The position numbers and the translations under genes are program-made. From positions 1 to 30,027 of the forward strand of contig RPFO01000694.1 in the NCBI GenBank assembly GCA_009746045.1: DNA of 30,027 bases, written 5' to 3'. This DNA is from Mesostigma viride. Lineage: Eukaryota; Streptophyta; Mesostigmatophyceae; Mesostigmatales; Mesostigmataceae. Every line of letters starts with the position of its first letter. The first letter of the stretch is position 1. This document shows positions 1-8,003 of this stretch, piece by piece. Under the pieces are notes generated by a model. The model had not been told where the DNA came from, ran no database searches, and saw nothing but the letters and a program-made list of their open reading frames with translations.

Positions 1-174
1 GCCAAGGACTGCAAGCACACACGCGGTCCGCAGGGCAAGAAGCGCCCGCCCAAGCCGGCTGGCAACATACGGCCCAAGAAGGCCAAGTGGAACAAATGGC
101 AGAGGCAGGGGAACACCCAGGCCACACCTGCTAACACTCATGTGCCTGTCCCTGCTCCCTCTGCAGCAAACTAG
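1..174 (+). CDS. gag: Gag C-terminal end (partial)
   Basis: Frame 1 is open from the window edge to TAG at 172-174 and encodes 57 residues. It starts with AKDCKHTRGPQGKKRPPK, a Cys followed by a Lys/Arg-rich stretch, which fits the tail of a nucleocapsid zinc-knuckle region. It ends in a Pro/Ala/Thr-rich tail. Pol begins 24 bases later in another frame, so Gag and Pol would be joined by a frameshift or by reinitiation. The identification rests mainly on position and basic composition. Confidence 0.5.
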   Translation, partial: AKDCKHTRGPQGKKRPPKPAGNIRPKKAKWNKWQRQGNTQATPANTHVPVPAPSAAN

Positions 175-197
175 ATAGCCCATGTTGGGACGATGAT

Positions 198-3100
198 GTG
201 TTTACCACTAATCTAGCTGCATGTGATGAGCTGGGTAGTTGTGTAGACAACAATTCTGCTGCGTGCATTGCTGCTGTGTTGCGTAGCGGCTTGTGCACAG
301 ACATTGTTACGCCTGCGGCAACGCGGGACCATGAACCCCCACCGACCAGTAATGCTGGTACTATGCAAGCTGGACTCATGCACGTCGACCGTGACGATGG
401 GGGGTCACTGGCCACACCAGGTGAAGTCCTTTCCTTGACTGCTGTTGCTGCACGCTTGCATCATGTGTTAGGCCATGGGACCCACGCTATCCGTTTTGCA
501 CGGGCACTGGCACCGGGGACTAAGTTGGCTAGCACGGTGCAGTCCATGTACAGTGGTTGTCACCAGTGTCAGTCCACTGCGCCTAAGCGTGCACGTAGGC
601 ATGTCAAACACCCACCCCTTGAGCGTGGTCACTTGGTGTGTGACATTTTGTTCCAGGACCAGGCTGTCTACTTGCTGGGAATAGACAGATTTTCCCATTT
701 TGTTTCAGTTGTCCCACTCAAGTCACAGCATGTTGGGGACCTCCTTGAGGGGATAGACCTGTTGGACTCCATGTTTAGCATGGTTACAGGGATGCAGTTT
801 GATCAGCAATTCAAGTGGGCTGCCAAGGAACCTGGATATGAGTTTGTGGGAACAGTGGGGCGTGAGGACCACGAGTCACAAGGGATAGCGGAGAGAGCGG
901 TACAGGAGTTTAAGCTGCTTGCTACCCGACGTGGGGACCACATGCCACACAGTGAATTCTCTAGTCGGCTCTTGTGGGCACTTGCCGTGTGTCGAAGTTT
1001 GAACAACCGTGTGCTGATGTCGACACAGGATGGGGTGTTGGTGACTGCCGAGGGTTTGCAGTTTGGCCAATATCACGATGTGGTGGTGGATGTGTACAAA
1101 GACCACCTAGCATCCCGTTTTCAGCGCCTTGTCCAGTTGGATAGGCGACGTGGGGCTTATGAGCCCAGTGTGGGGCATGATGTTTGGCTGCACAAGGAAG
1201 GTGCCCTGGGTAAGCGTGGCAGGTGGCTTGGTCCAGCCAAGGTAATTTCTTGTGATGCTGCTATGCGTAAATGCGTGGTGGACTATGAGGGCACTGAGGT
1301 CACTATGGCTTGGAATAGGGTGAAGCCCTACATGCGTGATGTGGAGGCTTGGTCTAGAGTGTTGGAGTTGTACTCCGACCCTGGCAGGCTCTCTAGCACT
1401 GTGACTCCTCCTTCCTCTTCGGCTCCTGTATGTGACAATGCAGGGGACAGTGGTACTAGCGCGCCTAGTGGGGAAGGTGAGTTGGAGTTGCAGAGTGGGG
1501 ACTATGATGATGATGTTGCTGTGGTAGCACACCACTTACACACCCTAGGGGTAGAACAGGCAGAGAGCTTGCGCGACAGCTTGCCTAACCTCCCCCCTTC
1601 TGGCGTTGGTCAGGAGGATCCCTGCGTTGGTAGGGATAGTACTCAGGGCAGTTCCTGTCTTGAGCGCCCAAGCCGTAAGGGCTTTCTCACCCTTGCTGTA
1701 GAAAGGTTGATGCGTAAACCTCCTACAGACGCTTTGCAAAATCCCGTCAAGGCAGCGATGGTATCCGCATTTGGTACCCTGGGTGATCAGCATGGTATGA
1801 GGATGTTGGTAGATACGCAGGCGAGAACCTCCATTGTCTCATCCCTGCACTACAATCCTGTGAGACCCTCAGTGCACTGGGAGTGTGTGACTGATTTTGC
1901 TGGCTCAACGAAGTTCCCTGTCCTTGGTGTCATTGATGTCAATGTGATGGGGGTGCTAGTTGAGTTTTGCGTGGTGGAAGGGTATAGTGGTCCACCAATC
2001 CTTGGTCAGAACTTCCTTGTACGGGAGGATGTCTGGGTCAACTCCACCTGCTTGCGGCGGGAGGGGCATGCTGATCTGCCTCTTGAGGACTATGCTGTCA
2101 TGTCTGACTGCCAACTTGTTGCTGTCATAGGCAACATTCGGCACGTGAACTATGCCCGTGAGAGTGATGTGCCGTTGGTAACTCAGTTGTTGCTTCCTAA
2201 ACGTCCTAGCTTGGCTAGTCTCGGCATTGGACGTCATGATGTTGCTACCCAAAGCCCTATCTCTTACCATGATGCTGACGTGGAGTGTCAAACGGAGGAG
2301 GGGCTAGATGGGTGGACTAAGGCCATTATTGCGTCAGGTGAAAGGTGGCTTGCATACCGTGCTGTTGAACCGGTTGATGAAGTGCCCAGTGGTGCTCGCC
2401 TTTTGCGCCACAAGTGGACTTTGGAGCGTAAGTTGGTGCCTGACACAACAACTAGGGTGCCTTTTGTTCGCCCGGTGGTCCTAGAATTTTCAGGTACTAG
2501 TGATCTTCCGGACAATGCCATCTCAGCACCTGGGTTGATCAAGGATAATTGGCGCATGGTCCTGTCCTTCTACCTAGGCCAGCTCAACAAGGGACTTCCG
2601 TATGAGTCAGCCCTCATGAATTTCAGCAAAGCTTTTTTGAATGGTGATCCCAAGCTCGCTGAGAATGTGTGGGCTGGCACGACCCGCTTGTATGTGCGCT
2701 GTCCTCCCTTGTGGCAGCCTATCATGGGCAAGAAGTTTCTCCGTCTCTTGAAGGGTGTTGACGGTACTGTGACAGGTCCTCGGATTTGGCGCCTTTGCCT
2801 CGAGCGTCTTTTGCTTGATGTGATGCACATGTACTATCATGACCTGGACCCCTCTCTGTTTGTTGGCTCATGGGAGGGGCAGCCAGTTTTTGTGTTCATT
2901 CATGTCGATGATGTGGACTGCATGGGCCCCACACCGTGGCTAGACTGGTTTTGTGCCACTGTTGCTCAGCACTTCCCGGTCGGCAAGGTCATTCGCCGCG
3001 TCTTGGACAAGTATGTCAAGTTCTGTGGCGTCGACACTATGCTCACCAAGGATGCCTCTGGCAGATATGTGATGAAGCTGCGTGCAGCGGGGGACTATGT

Positions 3101-3554
3101 TCAGGAGCTCATCACTCAGCTTTCATCCCTTACTAGTCAGTATATTCAGCCTGCTGAGTGTGGTTCTCTGCGGGGTAAGCTGAACTGGCTGGTCTCTACC
3201 GTCTCCCCTGACTTGGCGGTGCTTGCTCGGTTGCCAGATGACTTGATGTGCTCTCTTTCCCGCAATGTCATGTGTAAGTACATTTCTGCCTCCCCTGGGT
3301 TGGTCTTACATGGGGTGGACTATGAGCGGCCTATTCACTTGTCCGCGTATTGTGATAGCAGTTTGGATAGTGCTAATATCTCTAAGCTCCGTGGGCGCTG
3401 TGCCGCTGTGGTGCTTTTGAGTAATTCTGCCACTGTCCATGTCCCTGAATCTTCCCTTCACCCTTTGCGTGGTTTTCTCGCTTACATCGGCGGGTGTATG
3501 TGGGTAGTGACACTGCAGAGGCTTGTGCCTTCTGCGAGACTGCTGAGGAGTTGA
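198..3554 (+). CDS. pol: Copia-type Pol: integrase, protease-like domain, reverse transcriptase, start of RNase H
   Basis: A 1118-residue frame. Residues about 88-124 hold an HHCC zinc finger ending in CHQC. The integrase core has D149, D202 and E232 (29 residues between the last two, shorter than the usual 35). An integrase C-terminal motif reads GRWLGPAKVI. At about 537-606 is a retropepsin-like segment with VDTQA (D539) and ILGQNFL; the usual DTG is DTQ. RT follows, with SKAFLNGD, PRIW and the active-site motif HVDD (D904, D905). In the first RT motif the catalytic Asp is N808. RNase H begins near D1053, then the frame runs off into a non-homologous tail because of a shift near 3480-3495. 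The protease position and the Asp-to-Asn change are unusual. The start at 198 is the first in-frame ATG; its N-terminal 60 residues resemble nothing I know. Confidence 0.8.
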   Translation: MFTTNLAACDELGSCVDNNSAACIAAVLRSGLCTDIVTPAATRDHEPPPTSNAGTMQAGLMHVDRDDGGSLATPGEVLSLTAVAARLHHVLGHGTHAIRFARALAPGTKLASTVQSMYSGCHQCQSTAPKRARRHVKHPPLERGHLVCDILFQDQAVYLLGIDRFSHFVSVVPLKSQHVGDLLEGIDLLDSMFSMVTGMQFDQQFKWAAKEPGYEFVGTVGREDHESQGIAERAVQEFKLLATRRGDHMPHSEFSSRLLWALAVCRSLNNRVLMSTQDGVLVTAEGLQFGQYHDVVVDVYKDHLASRFQRLVQLDRRRGAYEPSVGHDVWLHKEGALGKRGRWLGPAKVISCDAAMRKCVVDYEGTEVTMAWNRVKPYMRDVEAWSRVLELYSDPGRLSSTVTPPSSSAPVCDNAGDSGTSAPSGEGELELQSGDYDDDVAVVAHHLHTLGVEQAESLRDSLPNLPPSGVGQEDPCVGRDSTQGSSCLERPSRKGFLTLAVERLMRKPPTDALQNPVKAAMVSAFGTLGDQHGMRMLVDTQARTSIVSSLHYNPVRPSVHWECVTDFAGSTKFPVLGVIDVNVMGVLVEFCVVEGYSGPPILGQNFLVREDVWVNSTCLRREGHADLPLEDYAVMSDCQLVAVIGNIRHVNYARESDVPLVTQLLLPKRPSLASLGIGRHDVATQSPISYHDADVECQTEEGLDGWTKAIIASGERWLAYRAVEPVDEVPSGARLLRHKWTLERKLVPDTTTRVPFVRPVVLEFSGTSDLPDNAISAPGLIKDNWRMVLSFYLGQLNKGLPYESALMNFSKAFLNGDPKLAENVWAGTTRLYVRCPPLWQPIMGKKFLRLLKGVDGTVTGPRIWRLCLERLLLDVMHMYYHDLDPSLFVGSWEGQPVFVFIHVDDVDCMGPTPWLDWFCATVAQHFPVGKVIRRVLDKYVKFCGVDTMLTKDASGRYVMKLRAAGDYVQELITQLSSLTSQYIQPAECGSLRGKLNWLVSTVSPDLAVLARLPDDLMCSLSRNVMCKYISASPGLVLHGVDYERPIHLSAYCDSSLDSANISKLRGRCAAVVLLSNSATVHVPESSLHPLRGFLAYIGGCMWVVTLQRLVPSARLLRS

Positions 3555-3835
3555 TGTATTTCCGTGCGGTTCTTCGGTGGTGTTTGAAGTTTTGCCGTGT
3601 CATTCCACAGGTTGATACCACCATCTTCACGGATTCGCAGTCGCTGATTGACTTTTTGGCTGATCCTTATGCGCGCACGCGCAAGCTCGACTTCCTTCGT
3701 GCCAAAGAATATAGTGACGCTGTTTCGCTGTACCATGTTCGCGACAATGATAACATTTCAGATGCTTTGACCAAGCTGTATGCCAAGGCTAGGCCTCAGT
3801 ATGACAAGCTTCGTCTAGTTCTGGCGACACTTTAA
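3494..3835 (+). pseudogene. pol: C-terminal RNase H part of Pol, out of frame
   Basis: This frame (-1 relative to the main Pol frame) carries the rest of the copia RNase H: a SDTAEACA segment matching the family's Ser-Thr-Ala-Glu-Ala block, then FTDSQSLIDFL with a catalytic Asp, and an LYAKARPQYDKLRLVL tail ending in TAA at 3833-3835. It directly continues the domain that starts in the upstream frame. A single frameshift between about 3480 and 3495 therefore splits one enzyme. No long homopolymer is present there. Decay of an old copy and a sequence error are both possible. Confidence 0.75.
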
Positions 3836-4145
3836 ATTGTCCCTGTCTGATTTCAGGGTTACATCTTGCCCTGGCTGATGTGTGTTTTCACTCTTTTCTG
3901 AATTTCCTATTTAAAATTGGCATTGACCATGGCCTTGATGCTTCTCTCTGCGGGAGAGTTGCATACTATGTAATGGGCTCTTGTCTGGGTTTTCACCCGT
4001 TGATGCTTGGCGGTGGCCGGCATACTATGTTTCCGGGTTTCCCCAGTGTGGTACGATGAATAAATGACTTGCCATAATGATGTGTGTCTTGCACATGCAT
4101 CCAAGTTCATGCGACCGCTATGCTTGTTGGTGTTGTTTCCCAACA
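3836..4145 (+). repeat. 3' non-coding end / putative 3' LTR of the copia-like element
   Basis: No gene. The stretch runs from just after the RNase H stop to a CCCAACA terminus. It contains AATAAA at 4059-4064 and an 11-base direct repeat GCATACTATGT at 3961-3971 and 4020-4030. A TG...CA span starting at TGTCCC (about 3839) is possible. Without the 5' LTR the limits are a guess, and I see no clear polypurine tract. Confidence 0.35.
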
Positions 4146-4153
4146 AGACTTTG

Positions 4154-4297
4154 CCACTACTAGGATTGTGAAGTCGGTGACTGGGATGCGGCCGTACCGA
4201 TCATCTTGAGTACATCCCTGTCCGTACCGACTCACAAAGAAAAAGAAGTCGGAGTTGTACTGTGTAGTTCTACTCAGTACCCTAAATCCTAGTGTGG
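4154..4297. repeat. Small element with short terminal inverted repeats (MITE-like)
   Basis: CCACTACTAGGATT at 4154-4167 is mirrored by AATCCTAGTGTGG at 4285-4297, so about 144 bp is bracketed by imperfect 13-14 bp inverted repeats. Inside, GTACCGA occurs twice. It starts eight bases after the presumed LTR end. No target-site duplication is obvious. Confidence 0.3.
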
Positions 4298-4613
4298 ACG
4301 CCGCGCCGTCAGCATCTTTGCTGCGACGGAATCTTGTGAACGGCATCTAGCGTCGCGCCGAGGAATCTCGGACTATGTTAAGCAAGTCCAATGCACGATG
4401 ATAAGTTAATGAGAAATAAATGCAACGTGACGGCGGACGAGGTAGCCGCCTGCGTGTTCCTCTGCGTAGCACCAAAGCACTTGCCTCTCGACGAAGAGCG
4501 TTGGTATCCAAAACACATTATTGCAACTCCCCCCCTCCCGGTCTCCGCGGCCAGCTCATGGACTTGGGCGCCGACACCTTTTCCATGTTACTCGAGTTCG
4601 TCTCGTCCCATCG
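4298..4613. other. Gene-free stretch
   Basis: No supported gene, RNA or repeat. It separates the retroelement side from the GC-rich virus-like block. Base composition becomes clearly GC-richer after about 4430. Confidence 0.4.
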
Positions 4614-4970
4614 CTAAGAGTAGAGGTCCTCGTACTGCCCGGTCCACAGGATGGTCCGGGGCTTGGGATCGACGGCGACGGCGTTGTACGCCTTCTGCTT
4701 CTCCGCGGCACGCAGACGAGACTCCTCGAGTCGCGCGATCTGCGCCGCTCGACGAGCCTCCGACACAAGGAACATGGACTCCAGATCCGCGTGGGTCAGC
4801 TGTCGCAACCCGGCCGGGTTCCAGTCGTCCGTGTTCGGAGACACGTACGGCACGGCCTCTTTGTCGGCCGCGCGGAACTCGGACTCGTACGGATACTCGG
4901 ACCGGTTGACGGACCGCTTCTTCCCCGCTCCGGGCGCGAACACGAGACCGCGGACCACAGACTTGTCCAT
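4614..4970 (-). CDS. Hypothetical protein of the virus-like block
   Basis: 118 residues if it starts at MDKSVVRGLVF (ATG at 4970). The frame is open further upstream, but this ATG follows an AT-rich AAATATAC stretch about 15 bases before it, and the longer form would overlap the next gene. The second half is Arg/Ala/Glu-rich (about 70-100) and probably a charged helix; the end reads ILWTGQYEDLYS. I recognise no family. It is the last of three same-strand genes (5535, 5385, 4970) with short gaps, suggesting a co-oriented viral cluster. Codon use is GC-rich like its neighbours. Confidence 0.55.
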   Translation of the reverse strand: MDKSVVRGLVFAPGAGKKRSVNRSEYPYESEFRAADKEAVPYVSPNTDDWNPAGLRQLTHADLESMFLVSEARRAAQIARLEESRLRAAEKQKAYNAVAVDPKPRTILWTGQYEDLYS

Positions 4971-5001
4971 CTCCGCCTGTATATTTCTACCCCAACATAT
5001 T

Positions 5002-5385
5002 TCAGTTCCACGAGCCTCGCTCGATCGCACGGATGGCGTCGGCGATCTTCCGGCCCATCAACTCGGCCCCCTCGCCCCTCCCGCTCGGCCGGGGCACGGG
5101 ATCGTTCTCCCTCGCGCCCCTCTCCGCGAACCGCTGCTCGAACCGGTTTTCCAGTCGGGGGTCGAACTCGAGAGGCACGAACGGCAAGATGACGGGAGGC
5201 GGCGCGGGGGACACGCTCGCCATGGCCTTCGCCGCCGTCGCGAGGTCGAGACCGAACGCGGCGGCCCACCCCATCGGCGCCAGAGGACCCGGGTCCACCC
5301 CTACGGGCGTGGGGAGCGCGCTTTGTGGTAACGAGATCTGCGGTGACACGGCCCCGTCAAACGGAGCGCCCTCGAAGTCCGCCAT
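5002..5385 (-). CDS. Hypothetical Pro-rich protein of the virus-like block
   Basis: 127 residues starting MADFEGAPFDGAV. The first half is Pro/Ala/Gly-rich with a PAPPPVILPFVPLEFDP segment; the second half is charged and ends in a probable helix, MGRKIADAIRAIERGSWN. No family is recognised. The ATG is immediately preceded by GGTATAAG, and the same string precedes the plus-strand gene at 5590, so the start is well supported. It lies 27 bases downstream of the small gene at 5413-5535 and 31 bases upstream of the next start. Confidence 0.6.
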   Translation of the reverse strand: MADFEGAPFDGAVSPQISLPQSALPTPVGVDPGPLAPMGWAAAFGLDLATAAKAMASVSPAPPPVILPFVPLEFDPRLENRFEQRFAERGARENDPVPRPSGRGEGAELMGRKIADAIRAIERGSWN

Positions 5386-5397
5386 CTTATACCGTAC
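5374..5397 (-). promoter_or_regulatory. GGTATAAGATGG start-site motif (promoter-like), minus strand
   Basis: Reading leftward, GGTATAAG abuts the ATG at 5385. The identical 12-mer GGTATAAGATGG abuts the ATG at 5590 on the plus strand. A TATA-like element fused to the start codon is typical of late promoters in some large DNA viruses; that role here is inferred. Confidence 0.4.
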
Positions 5398-5412
5398 ACA
5401 ATGGAAAGAAAA

Positions 5413-5535
5413 TTAGCCCCCGCCGAACGGCATCATGATGAAGGGGGCCCTCGCGTGATGCCGGCGACGCCGGTGAGCGGCGCCGGAGTGGCTCCTCTTG
5501 ATGAACCTGCCCGTGGTCTTGCTCCGAAGCGGCAT
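5413..5535 (-). CDS. Small, very basic protein (40 residues)
   Basis: ATG at 5535 opens a 40-codon frame to TAA at 5413-5415. It starts MPLRSKTTGRFIKR, has a run AHRRRRHHARA, and ends FIMMPFGGG. Arg, Lys and His dominate, as in small nucleic-acid-binding or virion proteins of large DNA viruses, but no homologue is recognised. It fits neatly between the divergent start at 5590 (54 bases away) and the gene starting at 5385. An AT-rich AAATAAAATC stretch and a TATAC lie upstream. The longer reading frames across it in other registers look non-coding. Confidence 0.45.
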   Translation of the reverse strand: MPLRSKTTGRFIKRSHSGAAHRRRRHHARAPFIMMPFGGG

Positions 5536-5582
5536 GTTTGGTTTGGTATACACGAAGGACAGATTTTATTTTGGACGGATGG

Positions 5583-5594
5583 GTATAAGATGGA
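5583..5594 (+). promoter_or_regulatory. GGTATAAGATGG start-site motif (promoter-like), plus strand
   Basis: Exact copy of the motif at the 5385 start. It marks ATG 5590 as the likely start of the membrane-anchored protein, although that frame is soon interrupted. Confidence 0.4.
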
Positions 5595-6168
5595 CCGACT
5601 GTGGATCGCGATCATCGCATTGTCGATGCCATCGCGTTCCTGATCCTCTATCTCGCGAGTCGCAGGCGACGCGGGAACGGGGCGCGGACCGTGACGCCGG
5701 ACAAGATCGACCCGACGTACGCGGGCACCCCCTTGTTCCCCGTGTCGCGCGCCACCGGCGAGCAGTTCGCCGAGAAGAAGCGAGAGCACCGCGAGTTCCA
5801 GTGGAAGTCGGTGGACGGCGCGACGACGCGCTTGCGACTCGTGTCCGCCGACGGGAAACTCGGCCTGGTCGAGATCGTGTCGTCGCCCGAACAGTCGAAC
5901 CACGTGCCCATCGAGGTGCAGCGGGCCAGCGGCGTGGGCGTGATGGACGCGGAGACGGCCGTACAAACGATTCGCGACAAAAACGCGCCCGATTGGACGG
6001 TAGCTGGAGGGGTCCGGTCGGCATGTCGTCCGCCTACGAGACATGATGTACGTCGTCTTGAAGCGCGTCGACTCGACCGACCACAAACTGGTCCTGTTCC
6101 GCCCCGTCGTCGTAACCGAAAACAAGGCGTTCAAGGACGTGTCGGCCAGCCGACGGGAAGACGAGTAG
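5590..6168 (+). pseudogene. Membrane-anchored hypothetical protein, apparently twice frameshifted
   Basis: ATG 5590 begins MDRLWIAIIAL and then meets TGA at 5641. The adjacent frame (no ATG, open from about 5589) continues the hydrophobic stretch as IAFLILYLA followed by SRRRR, giving an N-terminal membrane anchor with a basic stop-transfer. A soluble domain follows with PTYAGTPLFPVS, TTRLRLVSADGKLGLVEIVS and VPIEVQRASGVG. At GGGG 6009-6012 the sense moves again by one base into the frame that ends VVVTENKAFKDVSASRREDE with TAG at 6166-6168. The identical start motif at 5385 supports ATG 5590. The family is not recognised. A long continuation of the middle frame past 6040 would be accidental. 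Confidence 0.5.
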
Positions 6169-6212
6169 AAAGGTCGGTCCGGCGGGATGTCATTGACGCA
6201 CCAATCGCAACC

Positions 6213-6727
6213 ATGCTCGCGACTTCCGCATTCCAACACCCGACGGTCCGTCGTCTCCGCGCCTGTCCCCACGGGCGCGTGCCGTGGTGGACGTGCGCCC
6301 ACTGCGTGTACCGCACCGAACCGGATCCCCCTTGCGACCCGGCCCCAAAGTCGAAGAAGAGCGGCTGCGTCCACGGGCGCAGCAAGAGGAGGTGTCAGGT
6401 GTGCACCCCCTCCTCCTACTGTCCGTGCGGGAGTTCAAGTACAGCTGCCACGCGTGCAAGGGCTCCGCCTTGTGCGAACACGACAAACAACGATCCCGGT
6501 GCCGCGAATGTAAAGAGAAACGGACCGGCGGGAGCCAGATTTGCGCGCACCTCCGCCTGCGAGGCGAGTGCAGAGACTGTCGTCTACTCGGAGAAGGGGG
6601 CGGGGGACTGTGCGAGTGCGACCCCCCCAGGCGGCGGCATTGCAAGGCCTGTCGCTCGCGAAACGAAACGCGCGACCGTGGTGTCGACGCAAAACAAGAT
6701 GTGCATGAGTTGCCCGAGGGCGAATAA
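6213..6727 (+). CDS. Cys/His-repeat zinc-binding protein (CxH...CxxC repeats), one frameshift
   Basis: About 171 residues with six related Cys/His units, including CPHGRVPWWTCAHC, CVHGRSKRRCQVC, LCEHDKQRSRCREC, ICAHLRLRGECRDC and LCECDPPRRRHCKAC. From memory, repeats of the form GGSQICEHxxxxxxCKEC are widespread in giant viruses and some protists; here GGSQICAH is present. Each unit could bind zinc. The first two units are in the frame of ATG 6213 and the rest in another frame; restoring one G at 6429-6431 would join them at CPCG. Its 3' end overlaps the opposite-strand membrane protein by about 140 bases. AATAAAG follows about 16 bases after the stop. Exact function unknown. Confidence 0.65.
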
Positions 6728-6886
6728 GGATGCAAACATGATAATAAAGTTTATTTCCCAATACCGACTCAACATCCATGCAATGAGGATCGTGCCCACT
6801 AGGTCCACAACCGCTACGTCTAAGATCCTGTACGCGTGCGCGCCCTCTCGGGGCGCTCCGAACACGTCTTTCCACTCGCAAGCCAT
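6584..6886 (-). CDS. Small two-helix membrane protein of giant-virus type
   Basis: 100 residues. The N terminus reads FGAPREGAHAYRILDVAVVD, then VGTILIAWML and a second helix IIMFASLFALGQLMHILF, followed by CVDTTVARF. From memory this matches a conserved giant-virus membrane protein with a FGxPxxGxHxxR...DxxxT...HxLFCVxTT signature. Two transmembrane segments lie at about 26-44 and 48-68. The last 25 residues look unconserved and overlap the opposite Cys/His-repeat gene, so the true end may be earlier. It starts 5 bases after the stop of the gene at 6892 on the same strand. CTATAG lies about 8 bases before the ATG. Confidence 0.65.
   Translation of the reverse strand: MACEWKDVFGAPREGAHAYRILDVAVVDLVGTILIAWMLSRYWEINFIIMFASLFALGQLMHILFCVDTTVARFVSRATGLAMPPPGGVALAQSPAPFSE
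6740..6758. terminator. Overlapping opposite poly(A)-type signals
   Basis: ATAATAAAGTTTATTTCC carries AATAAA on the plus strand, and its TTTATT is AATAAA on the minus strand. The plus signal fits the Cys/His-repeat gene ending at 6727. The minus copy lies inside the membrane-protein gene and may be fortuitous. Confidence 0.3.
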
Positions 6887-6891
6887 TCGTA

Positions 6892-8003
6892 CTATAGAGC
6901 CCGAGGATTATCCGCGAGCCGCACCCCTTTCACCCAATCGGCTTTGACGCCCTTGATCTTCTTGTCGGAAACGAACTCGATCCCGCTGGGCTCGAAGATG
7001 GCGCGCAGGTCCTCGACGGTCGTCCTTCCCTTCCCGGCGTGCCACAGCGGGTCCCCAGAAACTGGCCGAGGTAGGCCTTGCGAAAATCCTTCACTTTGGT
7101 GTACCCGTCCTTGCACAGGACGACGAGGGGGGACGCCAAGAACGCCTCCGCGTTCTCGAGGGTGGGCACGGCCGCGGGCGCCGCTTCCGACGCGCGCTCG
7201 GGGACGGCGGGGTCGGGACGGTCGGGCGCATCCTCGTCCTCGAACGTGCGCAGGGAGTCCCAGGGTGGCCAACGAGCCCTCTCGTGGAAGAAGTCCATCC
7301 GCCCGCGCTTGAAGTTCGGGTTCATGTCCCACACCTTGTCACTGAGTCTGCGGCGATGCTCGAGCATCCACCTCTTGACTTCCCGCGGCACCCGCGCCTT
7401 CTTCTGCGCCATGACGAGGAAGAGCGCGTGCAAGTGGCAGGTCTTGTACTTCTCCTCGGTGCCGAGATTCTCGACGCCTGTCCTGTCCAGCCTGTCGATG
7501 ATCTCGTTGGTGAGCTCGTCCTTCACGCCGTCGCCCGCATACTTCATGAGCGCGCCCGCCACCATCCCGAGACGCGTGCGGCCCTTGAAGACCGCGAAAT
7601 CCGACAGGTCGAGGTCCGACATCACTCCGTTGGACACGACCCCGCGGTTGTCGTTGACGAAGAAACCGGTGGTCCGCTTCGTCCCGAGCCCACCGCCGCA
7701 CGAGTACCCGTGCCGCTCGAAGAGCGCGTTCCAGAACCGCTTGTCCTGTTGGAACCGCGCCTCGTGGTCGTACCTGTCCCCCCCCTTGTCCTCCATGAAA
7801 TCGGAGAACGCCTCGAACACGCGCGCGGTCTTGGCCGTGTGCTCCGGCCCCTTGACGACGCGGTCCGTCTCGAGGAACTCGTGAAAGAGCCGCGCCAGAC
7901 GCGTCTCCTCGTCCGTGAGAGATCGGTAAAGCGGCTCGTCGAGGGCCCGCAGCAGCTCGTCGACGCGCGCGCGGTCATCCTCGGATGACCAGTCGGTCGC
8001 CAT
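6892..8003 (-). CDS. Virus-like protein with a D5-primase-like C-terminal motif, one frameshift
   Basis: Begins MATDWSSEDDRARVDELL (ATG 8003; an ATG at 8039 is also in frame but lengthens the overlap with the upstream gene). Recognisable stretches are FWNALFERHGYSCGGG, TKRTTGFFVNDNRGVVSNG and NPNFKRGRMDFF. The C terminus has VKDFRKAYLGQFLG and then, in the neighbouring frame, GRTTVEDLRAIFEP and KADWVKGVRL, ending in TAG at 6892-6894. It resembles the small winged-helix-like tail of viral D5/primase-type proteins, a tentative link. The two frames meet at CCCC 7053-7056, where one missing base explains the break; the alternative tail GTRCGTPGREGR lacks sense. Total is about 370 residues. It overlaps the upstream gene by 29 bases. 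Confidence 0.55.

Larger units (their letters stand above)
1..4145 (+). mobile_element. Ty1/copia-like LTR retrotransposon, 5' part outside the window
   Basis: Gag tail, integrase, a protease-like domain, reverse transcriptase and RNase H follow one another on the plus strand. An LTR-like tail comes next and may end at ...TTTCCCAACA (4145), a typical LTR terminus. An AATAAA signal lies at 4059-4064. The 5' LTR, primer-binding site and most of gag are off the left edge, so LTR identity and target-site duplication cannot be tested. RT directly followed by RNase H, with integrase upstream of RT, is the copia (Pseudoviridae) arrangement. The copy looks inactive because the RNase H is frameshifted and one RT catalytic Asp is missing. 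Confidence 0.8.

Noticed and set aside
5433-6374. 313-residue minus-strand frame
   Set aside because: Antisense shadow of the membrane-anchored and Cys/His-repeat genes, Arg-rich and without motifs.
5601-6947. Single 448-residue plus-strand protein
   Set aside because: It fuses the middle of the membrane-anchored gene, a non-coding register and the start of the Cys/His-repeat gene; sense changes frame at 6009-6012 and 6429-6431.
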